This document shows positions 26,641 through 35,686 of a stretch of 64,000 bases of DNA, piece after piece. This stretch comes from an uncultured Clostridia bacterium (GTDB taxonomy: Bacteria > Bacillota > Clostridia > TANB77 > CAG-508), in assembly GCA_934167095.1 (NCBI GenBank), contig CAKPKE010000002.1, forward strand, positions 75,144 to 139,143, written 5' to 3'. A model generated the notes under the pieces. It searched no databases, had not been told where the DNA came from, and saw nothing but the letters and a program-made list of their open reading frames with translations. The first letter of the stretch is position 1, and every line of letters starts with the position of its first letter. Made by a program: the position numbers and the translations under genes.

Positions 26641-28641
26641 ATGAATAATAAAAATTTTAATAGTGCTGTTATAGGAAATAAAAACATAAAAGCTACATTT
26701 TCAAACCAAGGGGAGTTACTAAGAATGTATTTCCCAGATGTAGATTTTAAACAATTTGTAAATTTTTTTCATATAGGAATGAAAATAAATGATTCTGCTA
26801 TAATATATCTTCATGAGGATATAAACAACAGGTATTTTCAGTACTATACAGAGGATACAAACATACTAAATACAGAAATTGCAAATACATATTTCAATTT
26901 AGCAATAACTCAAACTGACTTTGCAAGTGTAAAAGAAAACATGATAATAAAAAAATATACTTTTTCAAATAACAATAAAGTTGAGTTAAATCTAAGCTTT
27001 GTTGTAAGAAGTAATTTGATGACAGACAATAATAATATGACATCTTGCAGAGTTATTGATAATGGAATGATTCAATATAATCATGATAATTCAATAGTTA
27101 CATTTGCAAATAGACAAATAAGTGGACATAGAATAAATGATATAGAAACTCAAATAAAAGAAGCTGTTCTTTGGGATAAAGACTATATAGGAATGAGCAA
27201 TGACTCTGGAATTACTTATGATTTAGGTGTTTTAAAGCCAGGAGAGCAAATTGAATTTAGCTTGTTTATCTATGTTCAAAATAACAGCTTGCAAAAATCT
27301 TTTAGTTCATTAGAAGAAAAAATAGAAACTTTAAGAAGAATTGATGTAAAAAAAGAATATGAAAATACAAAGAAATTCTGGAAAAAATACATAGAAAAGC
27401 ATGATGGATTAAATTTAATAGGCGATGATAAAAAACAAAATGTGTTAAAAATATTTAATAATGATGAGCAAATAGAGCAAATGTTAGATATTTATAAAAG
27501 AACAATTTTGCTATTTCCACTACTACAAAATGAAGCAACAGGAGGAATTTCAGCAGCTGTTGAAATTGATGAAGATAGAAATTACTCTGGCAGATATTCC
27601 TACTGTTGGCCAAGAGATGCTGTGTTTATAACATCTGCTTATGATAAGCTAAACATGACAAAAGAAACAGAAAAATTTTATGAAGTATTTTGCCAAAAAA
27701 CACAAAGTGAAAATGGAATGTGGGAACAAAGATTCTACACAGATGGAAAGCTTGCACCATGTTGGGGCTACCAAATAGATGAAACGGCAAGTGTTATATA
27801 TGGTTTATATGAGCATTACAAATTAACTAAAAATCAAAAGTTCTTAGAGTCAAATTTAAAAATGTGTGAAAATGCATTAGGATTTTTATTTAATTATTTA
27901 GAACATTTATTTAATGAAGAAACAGAAGATCCAGATGTGGTAAAAACAGCGATTATTGAAGAAATAATAAAACAAGGAAAACAAAGAGATAAAGCATATA
28001 AACATTTAAGCTATGATATTTGGGAAATGAATGAAGGCGTTCATTTGTATTCATTATCAAGTATATATTCTGCATTAAATATAATGAAAAAAATCTATGA
28101 AGAAGTAAAACCAAAATTTGAAAATAATAGATTAAAACTAGAAAAAATTAATAAAAATAATGCAAAAATTGAAAAAGAATTAGAAAATATCAAAAAGTTT
28201 ATAGATGAAAATTTATATAATGATGTAACAAAAACTTTAAAAAGAAATACTCAAGATGACAAAACAGACATAAGTGTTATTGGAGCTGTTTTCCCATTTA
28301 ATGTATTAAGTTGCAAGGATAAAAAAGTTCAAAATACAGTAGAAAAAATTAATATGACATTAAGAACTTATACTGGTGGATATTTAAGGTTTGAACAAGA
28401 CTCATACATGGGTGGAAAAAATCCTTGGCCAATAGCTACTTTATGGATGGCAATGTACTACATAAAAGCTGGAAACAGAGCAAAAGCTAGAGAATGTTTA
28501 AACTTTGTTCTAAATTCAGCATCTGATTTAGGATTTTTACCAGAACAAGTAAATAATAGTACAATGGAGCCTAGTTGGGTAATAGGTCTTGGCTGGTCAC
28601 ATGCAATGTTTGTCATAGTTTTAAGTGAGCTAATGAAATAA
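26641..28641 (+). CDS. Glycoside hydrolase family 15 protein (glucoamylase/trehalase-like)
   Basis: A 666-residue cytosolic enzyme (no signal peptide). An N-terminal beta-sandwich (about 1-260) precedes the (alpha/alpha)6 barrel. GH15 hallmarks are seen: RYSYCWPRDAVF, NGMWEQRFYTDGKL, the candidate acid Glu in IWEMNEGVHLYSL, and the C-terminal TMEPSWVIGLGWSHAMF with the second catalytic Glu. GH15 enzymes release glucose from the non-reducing end of alpha-glucans or split trehalose, so a role in storage-glucan turnover is likely. It follows the beta-CASP gene by 10 bases. Confidence 0.88.
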   Translation: MNNKNFNSAVIGNKNIKATFSNQGELLRMYFPDVDFKQFVNFFHIGMKINDSAIIYLHEDINNRYFQYYTEDTNILNTEIANTYFNLAITQTDFASVKENMIIKKYTFSNNNKVELNLSFVVRSNLMTDNNNMTSCRVIDNGMIQYNHDNSIVTFANRQISGHRINDIETQIKEAVLWDKDYIGMSNDSGITYDLGVLKPGEQIEFSLFIYVQNNSLQKSFSSLEEKIETLRRIDVKKEYENTKKFWKKYIEKHDGLNLIGDDKKQNVLKIFNNDEQIEQMLDIYKRTILLFPLLQNEATGGISAAVEIDEDRNYSGRYSYCWPRDAVFITSAYDKLNMTKETEKFYEVFCQKTQSENGMWEQRFYTDGKLAPCWGYQIDETASVIYGLYEHYKLTKNQKFLESNLKMCENALGFLFNYLEHLFNEETEDPDVVKTAIIEEIIKQGKQRDKAYKHLSYDIWEMNEGVHLYSLSSIYSALNIMKKIYEEVKPKFENNRLKLEKINKNNAKIEKELENIKKFIDENLYNDVTKTLKRNTQDDKTDISVIGAVFPFNVLSCKDKKVQNTVEKINMTLRTYTGGYLRFEQDSYMGGKNPWPIATLWMAMYYIKAGNRAKARECLNFVLNSASDLGFLPEQVNNSTMEPSWVIGLGWSHAMFVIVLSELMK

Positions 28642-28644
28642 GTA

Positions 28645-28673
28645 TTGAAAAAAGTCTAAAAAAATGGTATAAC
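28645..28673 (+). promoter_or_regulatory. Probable promoter of the small membrane protein-cdaA operon
   Basis: TTGAAA (28645-28650), a 17-bp spacer and TATAAC (28668-28673), 36 bases before the small gene. Confidence 0.6.
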
Positions 28674-28709
28674 ATATATTATGTAAAAGATTTTCAAGGA
28701 GGAAGAACA

Positions 28710-28826
28710 ATGTCAAAAAAACACGAAGCAGGAAAAATATTTGTTAAGGTAATGGCTGCACTTTTAGCTGCACTAATGGTACTTGCTGTATCTGCAACAT
28801 TAATATTTTACATAATAAACAAATAA
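28710..28826 (+). CDS. Small single-helix membrane protein (38 aa) ahead of cdaA
   Basis: A 38-residue frame with a strong AAGGAGGAAG ribosome site. It has a basic N terminus (SKKHEAGKIFVK) and a single hydrophobic helix rich in Ala/Leu (MAALLAALMVLAVSATLIF). It is 28 bases upstream of cdaA and read from the same promoter, so it could be a membrane partner or regulator of the cyclase; that is inference. Too short to assign to a family. Confidence 0.75.
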   Translation: MSKKHEAGKIFVKVMAALLAALMVLAVSATLIFYIINK

Positions 28827-28854
28827 TGTTTAAGTAAAAAAAGGAAGAAAATAA

Positions 28855-29784
28855 ATGAAAGATAATTTATTAAGTAGTAATATTTTTGATTGGGGAACAA
28901 ATTTTAATGACTATATAATGTCATTAAAACAAAATCCATGGCTAATAGTGTCATTAGTAATAGATTTATTAATAGTTGGCTTTATACTATATAAAATTTT
29001 TAAAGGAACTAAAGACTCTAAAGTATTGCAATTAATAAAAGGAATAATATTTTTTATATTAATTACATGGCTTAGTGGAGTATTTAACTTAACTATAATA
29101 CACTCAGTATTAACTGCATTTTTGCCTTATGGTGTAATTGCACTTATAATAATTTTCCAACCAGAAATAAGAAGAGGACTAGAACAAATAGGAACAAACA
29201 AAATTACATACTTTTTTGGAATGGAAAAAGATATTGAAACAAGAACGAGAGAAGATATTTACAAAATAGTAATTGCAGTAGAGGAAATGGCTAAAACTAA
29301 GACTGGTGCTTTAATTGTAATTCAACGAGATATAAGTCTAAGTGACATTATAGACACAGGAATTTCAATAGACAGCGAAATTTCACCACAACTTTTAGTA
29401 AATATATTTGTGCCAAAAACTCCACTTCATGATGGCGCAGTAGTAATAAAAAATAATAGAATAGCATCTGCTGCAAGTATTTTGCCACTTGCAAATAATC
29501 AAGATATTTCTAAAGATTTAGGAACAAGACATAGAGCTGCAGTTGGAATATCTAAAGAAACTGATGCTGTTGCAATAGTTGTATCAGAAGAATCTGGAAA
29601 GGTATCTATTGCAAAAGATGGTACTTTAATTGCAGATATTAAAGAAGATTCTCTAAAACAAATACTAATTAAATCTATAATAACAAATAGACTAGAAGTA
29701 AAAGATAAAAGAAAATCTAAAAACAATAAAAAGCAAGAAGTAGAAGTAAAAACAGAAACAGTAGAAGAAAATAAAGAAGAGTAA
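28855..29784 (+). CDS. cdaA: Membrane diadenylate cyclase CdaA
   Basis: Makes cyclic di-AMP from two ATP; this messenger controls potassium and osmolyte balance and wall homeostasis. Three hydrophobic helices (about residues 30-105) precede the DAC domain, which carries LHDGAVV (DGA, about residue 193) and GTRHRAAVG (RHR, about residue 225). In most Firmicutes cdaA is followed by the regulator cdaR (YbbR) and glmM; here it is followed by truA, so the usual partner is not adjacent. A Lys/Glu-rich tail ends the protein. Confidence 0.93.
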   Translation: MKDNLLSSNIFDWGTNFNDYIMSLKQNPWLIVSLVIDLLIVGFILYKIFKGTKDSKVLQLIKGIIFFILITWLSGVFNLTIIHSVLTAFLPYGVIALIIIFQPEIRRGLEQIGTNKITYFFGMEKDIETRTREDIYKIVIAVEEMAKTKTGALIVIQRDISLSDIIDTGISIDSEISPQLLVNIFVPKTPLHDGAVVIKNNRIASAASILPLANNQDISKDLGTRHRAAVGISKETDAVAIVVSEESGKVSIAKDGTLIADIKEDSLKQILIKSIITNRLEVKDKRKSKNNKKQEVEVKTETVEENKEE

Positions 29785-29788
29785 GAAA

Positions 29789-29822
29789 ATAAGTTAGCTA
29801 TACATAAAAATATAGCTAACTT
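29789..29822 (+). terminator. Hairpin between cdaA and truA
   Basis: AAGTTAGCTAT pairs with ATAGCTAACTT around ACATAAAA. There is no clear T-run afterwards, so it may attenuate rather than terminate. Confidence 0.55.
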
Positions 29823-29846
29823 AAATTGATATAAGGAAATAAAATA

Positions 29847-30587
29847 ATGAGAAATATAAGATTAACAATCGAATATGATGGAAAAGACTATAATGGCTGG
29901 CAAAAACAGCCAAACAAATTAAATATTCAAGGCGAAATAGAAAGAGCAATTTTTAATATAATGCACGAAGAAGTAGATTTAATTGGTTCTGGAAGAACTG
30001 ATGCAGGCGTACATAGTTTAGGACAAGTTGCAAACTTTAAAACAAATTCAAATTTTCCAATAGAAAAAATGCCAATAGCACTAAATTCACAGCTAAAAAA
30101 TAGTATTGTAATAAAAAAAGCAGAAGAAGTAGATGAAAGATTTCATAGTAGATATAATGCTAAAAATAAAACATATAGATACATTATAAATAATTCAAAA
30201 ACAGGAACAGCAATATATAGAAATTTAGAGTATTGTTATCCTTTTGAATTAGATGTAGAAAAAATGCAAAAAGCTGCAAAGTATTTTGAAGGGGAGCATG
30301 ACTTTAAAGCATTTAAATCTAGTGGAACAAGTGGAAAAAATAGTGTAAGGACAATTTATAAAGCAGAAGTAAAAAAAGATGGAGAAAGAATAATTATTGA
30401 ACTTACAGGAAATGGATTTTTGTACAATATGGTTAGAATTATATCAGGAACACTTTTAGATGTTGGCCTTGGAAAAATCAAACCAGAAGAAATTTCAAAA
30501 ATAATAGAAAGCAAAAACAGACAAAATGCAGGAAAAACATTACCTGCACATGGTCTTTACTTAGTTTGCGTAGAGTACAAAAATTAG
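29847..30587 (+). CDS. truA: tRNA pseudouridine(38-40) synthase TruA
   Basis: TruA converts uridines 38-40 in the anticodon arm to pseudouridine. The 246-residue protein has the usual length and the catalytic Asp in LIGSGRTDAGVHSLGQVANF (about residue 52). The C-terminal half contains FKAFKSSGTSGKNSVRTI and GNGFLYNMVRIISGTLLDVG. ATG follows ATAAGGAAATAAA. Confidence 0.95.
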   Translation: MRNIRLTIEYDGKDYNGWQKQPNKLNIQGEIERAIFNIMHEEVDLIGSGRTDAGVHSLGQVANFKTNSNFPIEKMPIALNSQLKNSIVIKKAEEVDERFHSRYNAKNKTYRYIINNSKTGTAIYRNLEYCYPFELDVEKMQKAAKYFEGEHDFKAFKSSGTSGKNSVRTIYKAEVKKDGERIIIELTGNGFLYNMVRIISGTLLDVGLGKIKPEEISKIIESKNRQNAGKTLPAHGLYLVCVEYKN

Positions 30588-30664
30588 GAACAAAAAATAA
30601 CAATACTAATATTATATAATAAAGAGCTTGTAAAAGTTCAAAAGGCAAGAAAGGAAAAATATAA

Positions 30665-31072
30665 ATGAATGTATTGTTGTTTTTAGTTTTTCCAATAGCT
30701 ACCATAATATTTTCAATAGCATTGCAAAAAATACTAAAATGTCCTATTTTAGTAGCAGGCATTGTATTTGCAATCTTTTTAATACTAGCTTTTACAGTCT
30801 ATTCTACAGATTTTTTAATATATGTAATATTATATACAATCATTTCTTACATAACTGCATATTTAACAAATTTATTTTGCAATTTTGGAAGAAATGGACT
30901 TCAAAATTTGAGTGTAAGAAATATAAGTTCTCAAACTTTAAATTGTATACAGTCGAATTGTGATAGAATAAATGCTAATACTTTATCTGCAGATAGACTA
31001 ATTCAAAACAGTGATGAAAATAATGGATGCTGTTGTAATAGAAGTTATAGAATAAACAATAGAAGATATTAA
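30665..31072 (+). CDS. DUF2651 (YbeF)-like small membrane protein with Cys-rich tail
   Basis: A 135-residue protein with three hydrophobic helices (about residues 3-22, 29-44 and 48-70), similar in layout to DUF2651 membrane proteins. The C-terminal half is hydrophilic and Asn/Ser-rich and ends with a Cys cluster (NNGCCCNRSYRINNRRY). ATG follows AAAGGAAAAATATAA. It is followed by a terminator, so it is separate from the pilus operon. Confidence 0.65.
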   Translation: MNVLLFLVFPIATIIFSIALQKILKCPILVAGIVFAIFLILAFTVYSTDFLIYVILYTIISYITAYLTNLFCNFGRNGLQNLSVRNISSQTLNCIQSNCDRINANTLSADRLIQNSDENNGCCCNRSYRINNRRY

Positions 31073-31104
31073 AAAATATGCTTGAAATATAGCATATTTT
31101 TCTG
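31072..31104 (+). terminator. Terminator after the DUF2651-like gene
   Basis: AAAAATATGCT (31072-31082) pairs with AGCATATTTTT (31091-31101) and ends in T-rich sequence; it isolates the pilus locus from upstream genes. Confidence 0.8.
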
Positions 31105-31241
31105 TTTGTTACAAAAAAATTACAATAAAATTAATATTAAATTACATGTATAAAATAGCGTTGTGTTTAGACGAATTTTGTTGTAAAATATTAAATATAA
31201 GTATTATGTCACAAAGTGACTTTTGTAGGAGGAATAAAACA

Positions 31242-32150
31242 ATGGCAAAAAATCCAATGCAGAAAAAGACTAGAAATTCATTTATATTTGGAGCTTTAAT
31301 GATGTTTGTAATTATGGGACTAGTTTCAGCAGTACTAGCATATATGTTAATTCAATTAAAAAGTGCAGAAAATAACAGAGTTGCAAAACAAAAAAGTGTA
31401 TTTGTGATGACTTCATCAGTAGCATCAGGAAATGCAGTAGATTCTTCAATGTTAAAACAAACAAAAGTAGATTCTTCTGTAGCACCTTCAGATGCTGTAA
31501 CACTTGGTGATTTAACAGAAAATACTATTGCAAAAATAGATTTAACAAAAGGCGTTATTGTAACATCTGCAATGATTAGTGAAAAAGATAATGAAGTAAA
31601 AGACTCATTAAGAGTACAAGAATATAATATGATAAATATACCAAGCCAAATTGCAACAGGAGATTTTATAGATATAAGATTAAGAATGCCTGATGGACAT
31701 GATTATATTGTTGTATCAAAGAAAAAAGTAGAAATACCAACAATAAATGGAATTGATTCATTAAATACAATATGGGTAAAATTAACAGAAGATGAAACAA
31801 TTTTAATGAGTAATGCAATTGTAGAAGCTTACCAAATGGAAGGTGCACTACTATATACAACAAAATATGTTGAACCAGGAATGCAACAAAATGCAACTAC
31901 AACTTATGTACCAAGCGCAGAAGTACTTAATCTAATAACACAAAATCCAAATATTGAGCAAGAAGCAAAACAAGCAATTTATAGTAGATATAATAGCGAT
32001 GCTGCAGGAATAAGAAATAATATAAATAGTGAATTAAATTCAGTTGACTCAGATACTAGAAAGTCAAATACAACTTCAGGAGTATCAACAGAAACACAAA
32101 CAACAAAAGAACAAAGACAATCATATCTAGATGCATTAGCAGGATATTAA
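31242..32150 (+). CDS. CpaB/RcpC-like SAF-domain protein of a Tad-like pilus
   Basis: First gene of the pilus-like locus. A basic N terminus and single membrane helix (about residues 17-40) are followed by a region with SAF-like features (VFVMTSSVASGNAVDSSMLK; TENTIAKIDLTKGVIVTSAMI) and a beta-rich segment (IPSQIATGDFIDIRLRMPDG), as in CpaB/RcpC, the periplasmic or wall-spanning component of Tad pili. The C-terminal 90 residues are low-complexity. ATG 31242 is chosen because TAGGAGGAATAAAACA precedes it; an upstream in-frame ATG at 31146 has no ribosome site. 302 residues. Confidence 0.78.
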   Translation: MAKNPMQKKTRNSFIFGALMMFVIMGLVSAVLAYMLIQLKSAENNRVAKQKSVFVMTSSVASGNAVDSSMLKQTKVDSSVAPSDAVTLGDLTENTIAKIDLTKGVIVTSAMISEKDNEVKDSLRVQEYNMINIPSQIATGDFIDIRLRMPDGHDYIVVSKKKVEIPTINGIDSLNTIWVKLTEDETILMSNAIVEAYQMEGALLYTTKYVEPGMQQNATTTYVPSAEVLNLITQNPNIEQEAKQAIYSRYNSDAAGIRNNINSELNSVDSDTRKSNTTSGVSTETQTTKEQRQSYLDALAGY

Positions 32151-32173
32151 AATTAAGAAAGAGGAAAATATAT

Positions 32174-32869
32174 ATGACAAAAATAGGTTTTGTAGGAGCA
32201 AGTGACAAATCTGATTTAATAATATATGTGTCAAGAATTCTAGTTGAACTAGGAAAAAGAGTACTAATAATAGATTCAACAATAAACCAAAAAACAAAAT
32301 ATATAGTACCAACAATAAGTCCAACAACATCTTATGTTACAGAATATGAAGGAATAGATATATCAGTAGGGTTCAGAAACTATAGTGATATAAAGTCATA
32401 TTTAGGAATGCCAGAATCAGCAGTGTTTTCTTATGATTATATATTTATAGATTTAGATGATCCAAGCTTAATTGAAGTATTTGATTTATATACAGCTTCA
32501 AAAAATTATTTTGTAACATCTCCAGACCTATTTGATTTAAAAAAAGGATTAGAGATATTAAGCGGAATAAGAATTCCGCTTAATCTTAGAAAAATATGGT
32601 TTTCAAATAGTATGCTTGAAGAAGAGGATGATTACTTAGATTACTTATCTTTAGGATATAAAATAAATTGGGATAATGAAAAATTATATTTCCCAATGCA
32701 ATCTGATGATAGAGATATAATTATTGAAAATCAGAGAACTTCAAAAATAAAATTTAAAGGACTAAGTAATGAATATAAAGATGCTTTAATGACATTAACA
32801 AATGACATTAGTGGAGAAAATATAGGACAAATAAAAAGAGCATTTAGAACACTAGAAAAAAATGTATAA
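32174..32869 (+). CDS. ParA/CpaE-fold protein without a P-loop
   Basis: A 231-residue protein with the beginning of a ParA/MinD fold (TKIGFVGASDKSDLIIYVSR, then ELGKRVLIIDST and the YIFIDLDDPS strand), the arrangement of CpaE/TadZ polar-localisation proteins. The Walker A lysines are not there: the loop reads GASDKSDLI rather than KGGxGK(T/S). It is probably a structural, non-hydrolysing relative. ATG follows GAGGAAAATATAT. It is 23 bases behind the CpaB-like gene and 15 ahead of a second ParA-like gene, and the two may form a heterodimer. Confidence 0.7.
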   Translation: MTKIGFVGASDKSDLIIYVSRILVELGKRVLIIDSTINQKTKYIVPTISPTTSYVTEYEGIDISVGFRNYSDIKSYLGMPESAVFSYDYIFIDLDDPSLIEVFDLYTASKNYFVTSPDLFDLKKGLEILSGIRIPLNLRKIWFSNSMLEEEDDYLDYLSLGYKINWDNEKLYFPMQSDDRDIIIENQRTSKIKFKGLSNEYKDALMTLTNDISGENIGQIKRAFRTLEKNV

Positions 32870-32884
32870 AAGGAAGGTTAATTT

Positions 32885-33724
32885 ATGGCAATAGTATCAT
32901 TTTGCGGTAGTGATGACAAAGAAACGGGTCAAACACTTGCATCTATAGCAGTTGCTACAATGACAGCAATAGACCATAACTATAAAATATTGCATATTTC
33001 AACAGGTTTTAGAGATAAAACAGTAGAAAGCTGTTTTTGGAATTCAAATAAAAGAGATGCTGTATCACAAATAGTTGGTGGAAGAGAAGTGGGAATAAAC
33101 AGTGGAATGGAAGGATTAATAAAACTATTTCAAAGTAATAGAACTTCAAATAACATTATTGCAGACTATGCAAAAGTGGTATTTAAAGATAGATTAGATA
33201 TTCTTCCTGCACCAGCAGCAGATAACATTAATGATTATAATGCAATTGCAGAATATTTTTCCAATATAGCAGCCATAGCAAACAAAGATTATAATATGGT
33301 ATTTATAGATATTGACAAAAAAATGAAACCTGAATTAAAGAGAAAAATTCTAGAAGTATCAGATGTTATTGTATTAACAATAAAGCAAAGTGCTGATATG
33401 ATAGAAAAAACAATACAAATTCGTAAGGAAAATGAAATCTTTAATAAGCCAAATGTAATCATTATGATAGGAAAATGGGATAAATATTCAAAGTTCAATT
33501 TAGCAAATGTGACAAGAGAATTAAGAGAAAAAAGAAATGTATGTGCAATATCATATAACACACTTTATTTTGATGCATCAACAGAAGGTAAAGTAGCAGA
33601 TTTTTTCTTAAATAATAGAGTAATAACTGATAAATCGGACAGAAACTTTACTTTTATGGATGAAACAAAAAAAACCTGTGATGCTATATTAAATAGAATT
33701 CAAGAAATGAAAATGAAGTTATAA
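32885..33724 (+). CDS. MinD/ParA-fold protein of the pilus locus, atypical P-loop
   Basis: A 279-residue ParA-like protein. It starts AIVSFCGSDDKETGQTLASI, where a MinD/CpaE protein would carry KGGVGKT, then shows the switch/Asp strand DYNMVFIDIDKKMKPELK and the later VIVLTIKQSADMIEKT and PNVIIMIGKWDKYSK segments expected in the fold. The canonical Walker A lysine is absent, though GQTLAS could still form a phosphate loop. CpaE-type proteins place Tad machines in the cell. RBS AAGGAAGG precedes the ATG. Confidence 0.72.
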   Translation: MAIVSFCGSDDKETGQTLASIAVATMTAIDHNYKILHISTGFRDKTVESCFWNSNKRDAVSQIVGGREVGINSGMEGLIKLFQSNRTSNNIIADYAKVVFKDRLDILPAPAADNINDYNAIAEYFSNIAAIANKDYNMVFIDIDKKMKPELKRKILEVSDVIVLTIKQSADMIEKTIQIRKENEIFNKPNVIIMIGKWDKYSKFNLANVTRELREKRNVCAISYNTLYFDASTEGKVADFFLNNRVITDKSDRNFTFMDETKKTCDAILNRIQEMKMKL

Positions 33725-33748
33725 AATTCTTCAGGAAAGGAGAAAAAA

Positions 33749-35662
33749 GTGACACTTATAAATTTAATTCTAATAATAGTAGTTATTGGTGTAGCTGTAT
33801 ATATGACAAGAAGCTTTATTAAAAAAAGAAAAGCAGAAGAAAGTGATGAACAATTAAAAGTTGATGATAGTACATATACACTAGACAAAATGAAGGAATT
33901 TGTCAAAAAAAGACTTGATGAAATTACAAAAATAAACTTATATGATATAGGTCTTTCAGAAGAAGAATTAAAAAGAAGAAAAAACAAAAAATATGAGCTT
34001 AAAAAAGCTTTAAAAGGTTGTACCTATGGAGATGTAAACGACAAAAAATATGTAAAAGAGCTTATATATGATTTACTTGTAAATGAATATGGTGTTGATG
34101 AAATAAACGTATCAAAAGCAATTCCATTTGATATACCATCACTTTTGTCAGCACAAGATAAGTTTGATGTTATACTTTATATGTATAAACAAGAATTTAA
34201 TTATGAAGCATTAAGTGAAATTATAAAAAAATATAAGCTTGACGATATGAAATATGTATCAGGTGATTCTAAACCAGCTTATGTTATAACTTCGGACGAA
34301 ATTGATGAAATATATGAAAAAGAAAATTTTGCGTTAACATTCCAAGATAAACTAAATGTAGTTGTTCAAAGGTTATATCAACAATATAAAGGATATAGCT
34401 CAATTGATGAAATTCGTGATATGAACATAGATGGTGTTTCTGGTGGTGTTTCAGGTCTTCCAGAAAGCTTCTTAAGTCAAGTAGCACAGGCTGATGGAGA
34501 TTATTTAGCACAAATGCAAGATAATAAAATTCCAAGAGCTTGTGATAGTATTTGGATAATGTTCCATGGTAAATCAATTCGTTTGGCATTTTTATCATTT
34601 GGTTCAGAAGCAGAATTAAAAAGAGTTTGCCAAAACATTTACAAATTTAATAACCCAGGACAATTATCTGATACAAATGGTTACAAGATAAACGAAATGA
34701 AAGATGGTTCTCGTGTCGTTGTTGTAAGACCAAGTATGTCTGAAACATGGGCATTCTTTGTAAGAAAGTTTGATGTAAAGAGAGCTTCACTTGAACAAAT
34801 AGTACTTTTCCCAGGAAAAGAAGAAACAATAGATTTATTAAAATATTTAGTAAAAGGAGCAAGAATCATTTCACTTACTGGTGAGCAGGGTTGTGGTAAA
34901 ACAACAATGCTTATGGCCATGATAGAAAACATATACGAAACAATGAACCTTCGTATCACTGAAACTGCATTCGAGCTTCACTTAAGAAAAATATATCCAA
35001 CAAGAAATATTCTTTCAATGAGAGAAACAGAAACAATTTCTGGACAGGACTGTTTGGATGTTCAGAAAAAAACTGATGGTTCTGTTAACATCATCGGTGA
35101 GGTTGCAACTGACCCCGTAGCATCTTGGATGATTCAATCAGCACAGGTTGCATCTAAATTTACATTATTTACTCACCACGCTAAAACGTTCCCAGACTTG
35201 GTTACAGCACTTCGTAATTCAATGTTAAGAGCTGGTGTTTTCAAAGATGAGCGTACAGCAGAAGAGCAAGTTGTATCAGTTTTAAACTTTGATATACACT
35301 TAGTAAAAGACTTTAGAGGAAGAAGATACATAGAAAGAATAACAGAATGTATACCAGTACAAGAAAAAAATGAATACACAAATGATTATAGAAAAGCAAA
35401 AACATTAGAGGGTAAAGTAGAAAAATTCATGGATAATGCAACTGTTTACTTTACAAAATCTACAAATAGAGAGTTATATAAATATAGAAATATACTAGAA
35501 TATCATGATGGAGAATATGTTCTAACAAATCCAATATCTGATAATAATATAAAAGAAATGTTAAATAACATGGATGATACTGATGCTGAAGAATTCAAAA
35601 AATTTGTAAAAAGAAATTGGAATATAGATGCATACAGAGATTCAGATTTAATTAAAGACTAA
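33749..35662 (+). CDS. CpaF/TadA-like type II/IV secretion ATPase
   Basis: The motor of the pilus-like system, 637 residues from a GTG start behind AAAGGAG. A single N-terminal membrane helix (about residues 2-20) is unusual for CpaF, which is normally cytosolic. A helical region (about 40-200) precedes the ATPase core: Walker A SLTGEQGCGKTTML (about residues 376-389), Asp-box region, Walker B-like VNIIGEVATD (about 446-455), and the His-box segment FTLFTHHAKTFPDLVTAL. The C-terminal region is CpaF-like. It probably powers subunit assembly into a filament. Confidence 0.85.
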   Translation: MTLINLILIIVVIGVAVYMTRSFIKKRKAEESDEQLKVDDSTYTLDKMKEFVKKRLDEITKINLYDIGLSEEELKRRKNKKYELKKALKGCTYGDVNDKKYVKELIYDLLVNEYGVDEINVSKAIPFDIPSLLSAQDKFDVILYMYKQEFNYEALSEIIKKYKLDDMKYVSGDSKPAYVITSDEIDEIYEKENFALTFQDKLNVVVQRLYQQYKGYSSIDEIRDMNIDGVSGGVSGLPESFLSQVAQADGDYLAQMQDNKIPRACDSIWIMFHGKSIRLAFLSFGSEAELKRVCQNIYKFNNPGQLSDTNGYKINEMKDGSRVVVVRPSMSETWAFFVRKFDVKRASLEQIVLFPGKEETIDLLKYLVKGARIISLTGEQGCGKTTMLMAMIENIYETMNLRITETAFELHLRKIYPTRNILSMRETETISGQDCLDVQKKTDGSVNIIGEVATDPVASWMIQSAQVASKFTLFTHHAKTFPDLVTALRNSMLRAGVFKDERTAEEQVVSVLNFDIHLVKDFRGRRYIERITECIPVQEKNEYTNDYRKAKTLEGKVEKFMDNATVYFTKSTNRELYKYRNILEYHDGEYVLTNPISDNNIKEMLNNMDDTDAEEFKKFVKRNWNIDAYRDSDLIKD

Positions 35663-35686
35663 ACGAGGAGGTGTGATTATATAGCA

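Noticed and set aside
29789..29822. Riboswitch for cyclic di-AMP near cdaA
   Set aside because: Only a simple hairpin is visible after cdaA; none of the conserved ydaO/yuaA features could be recognised.
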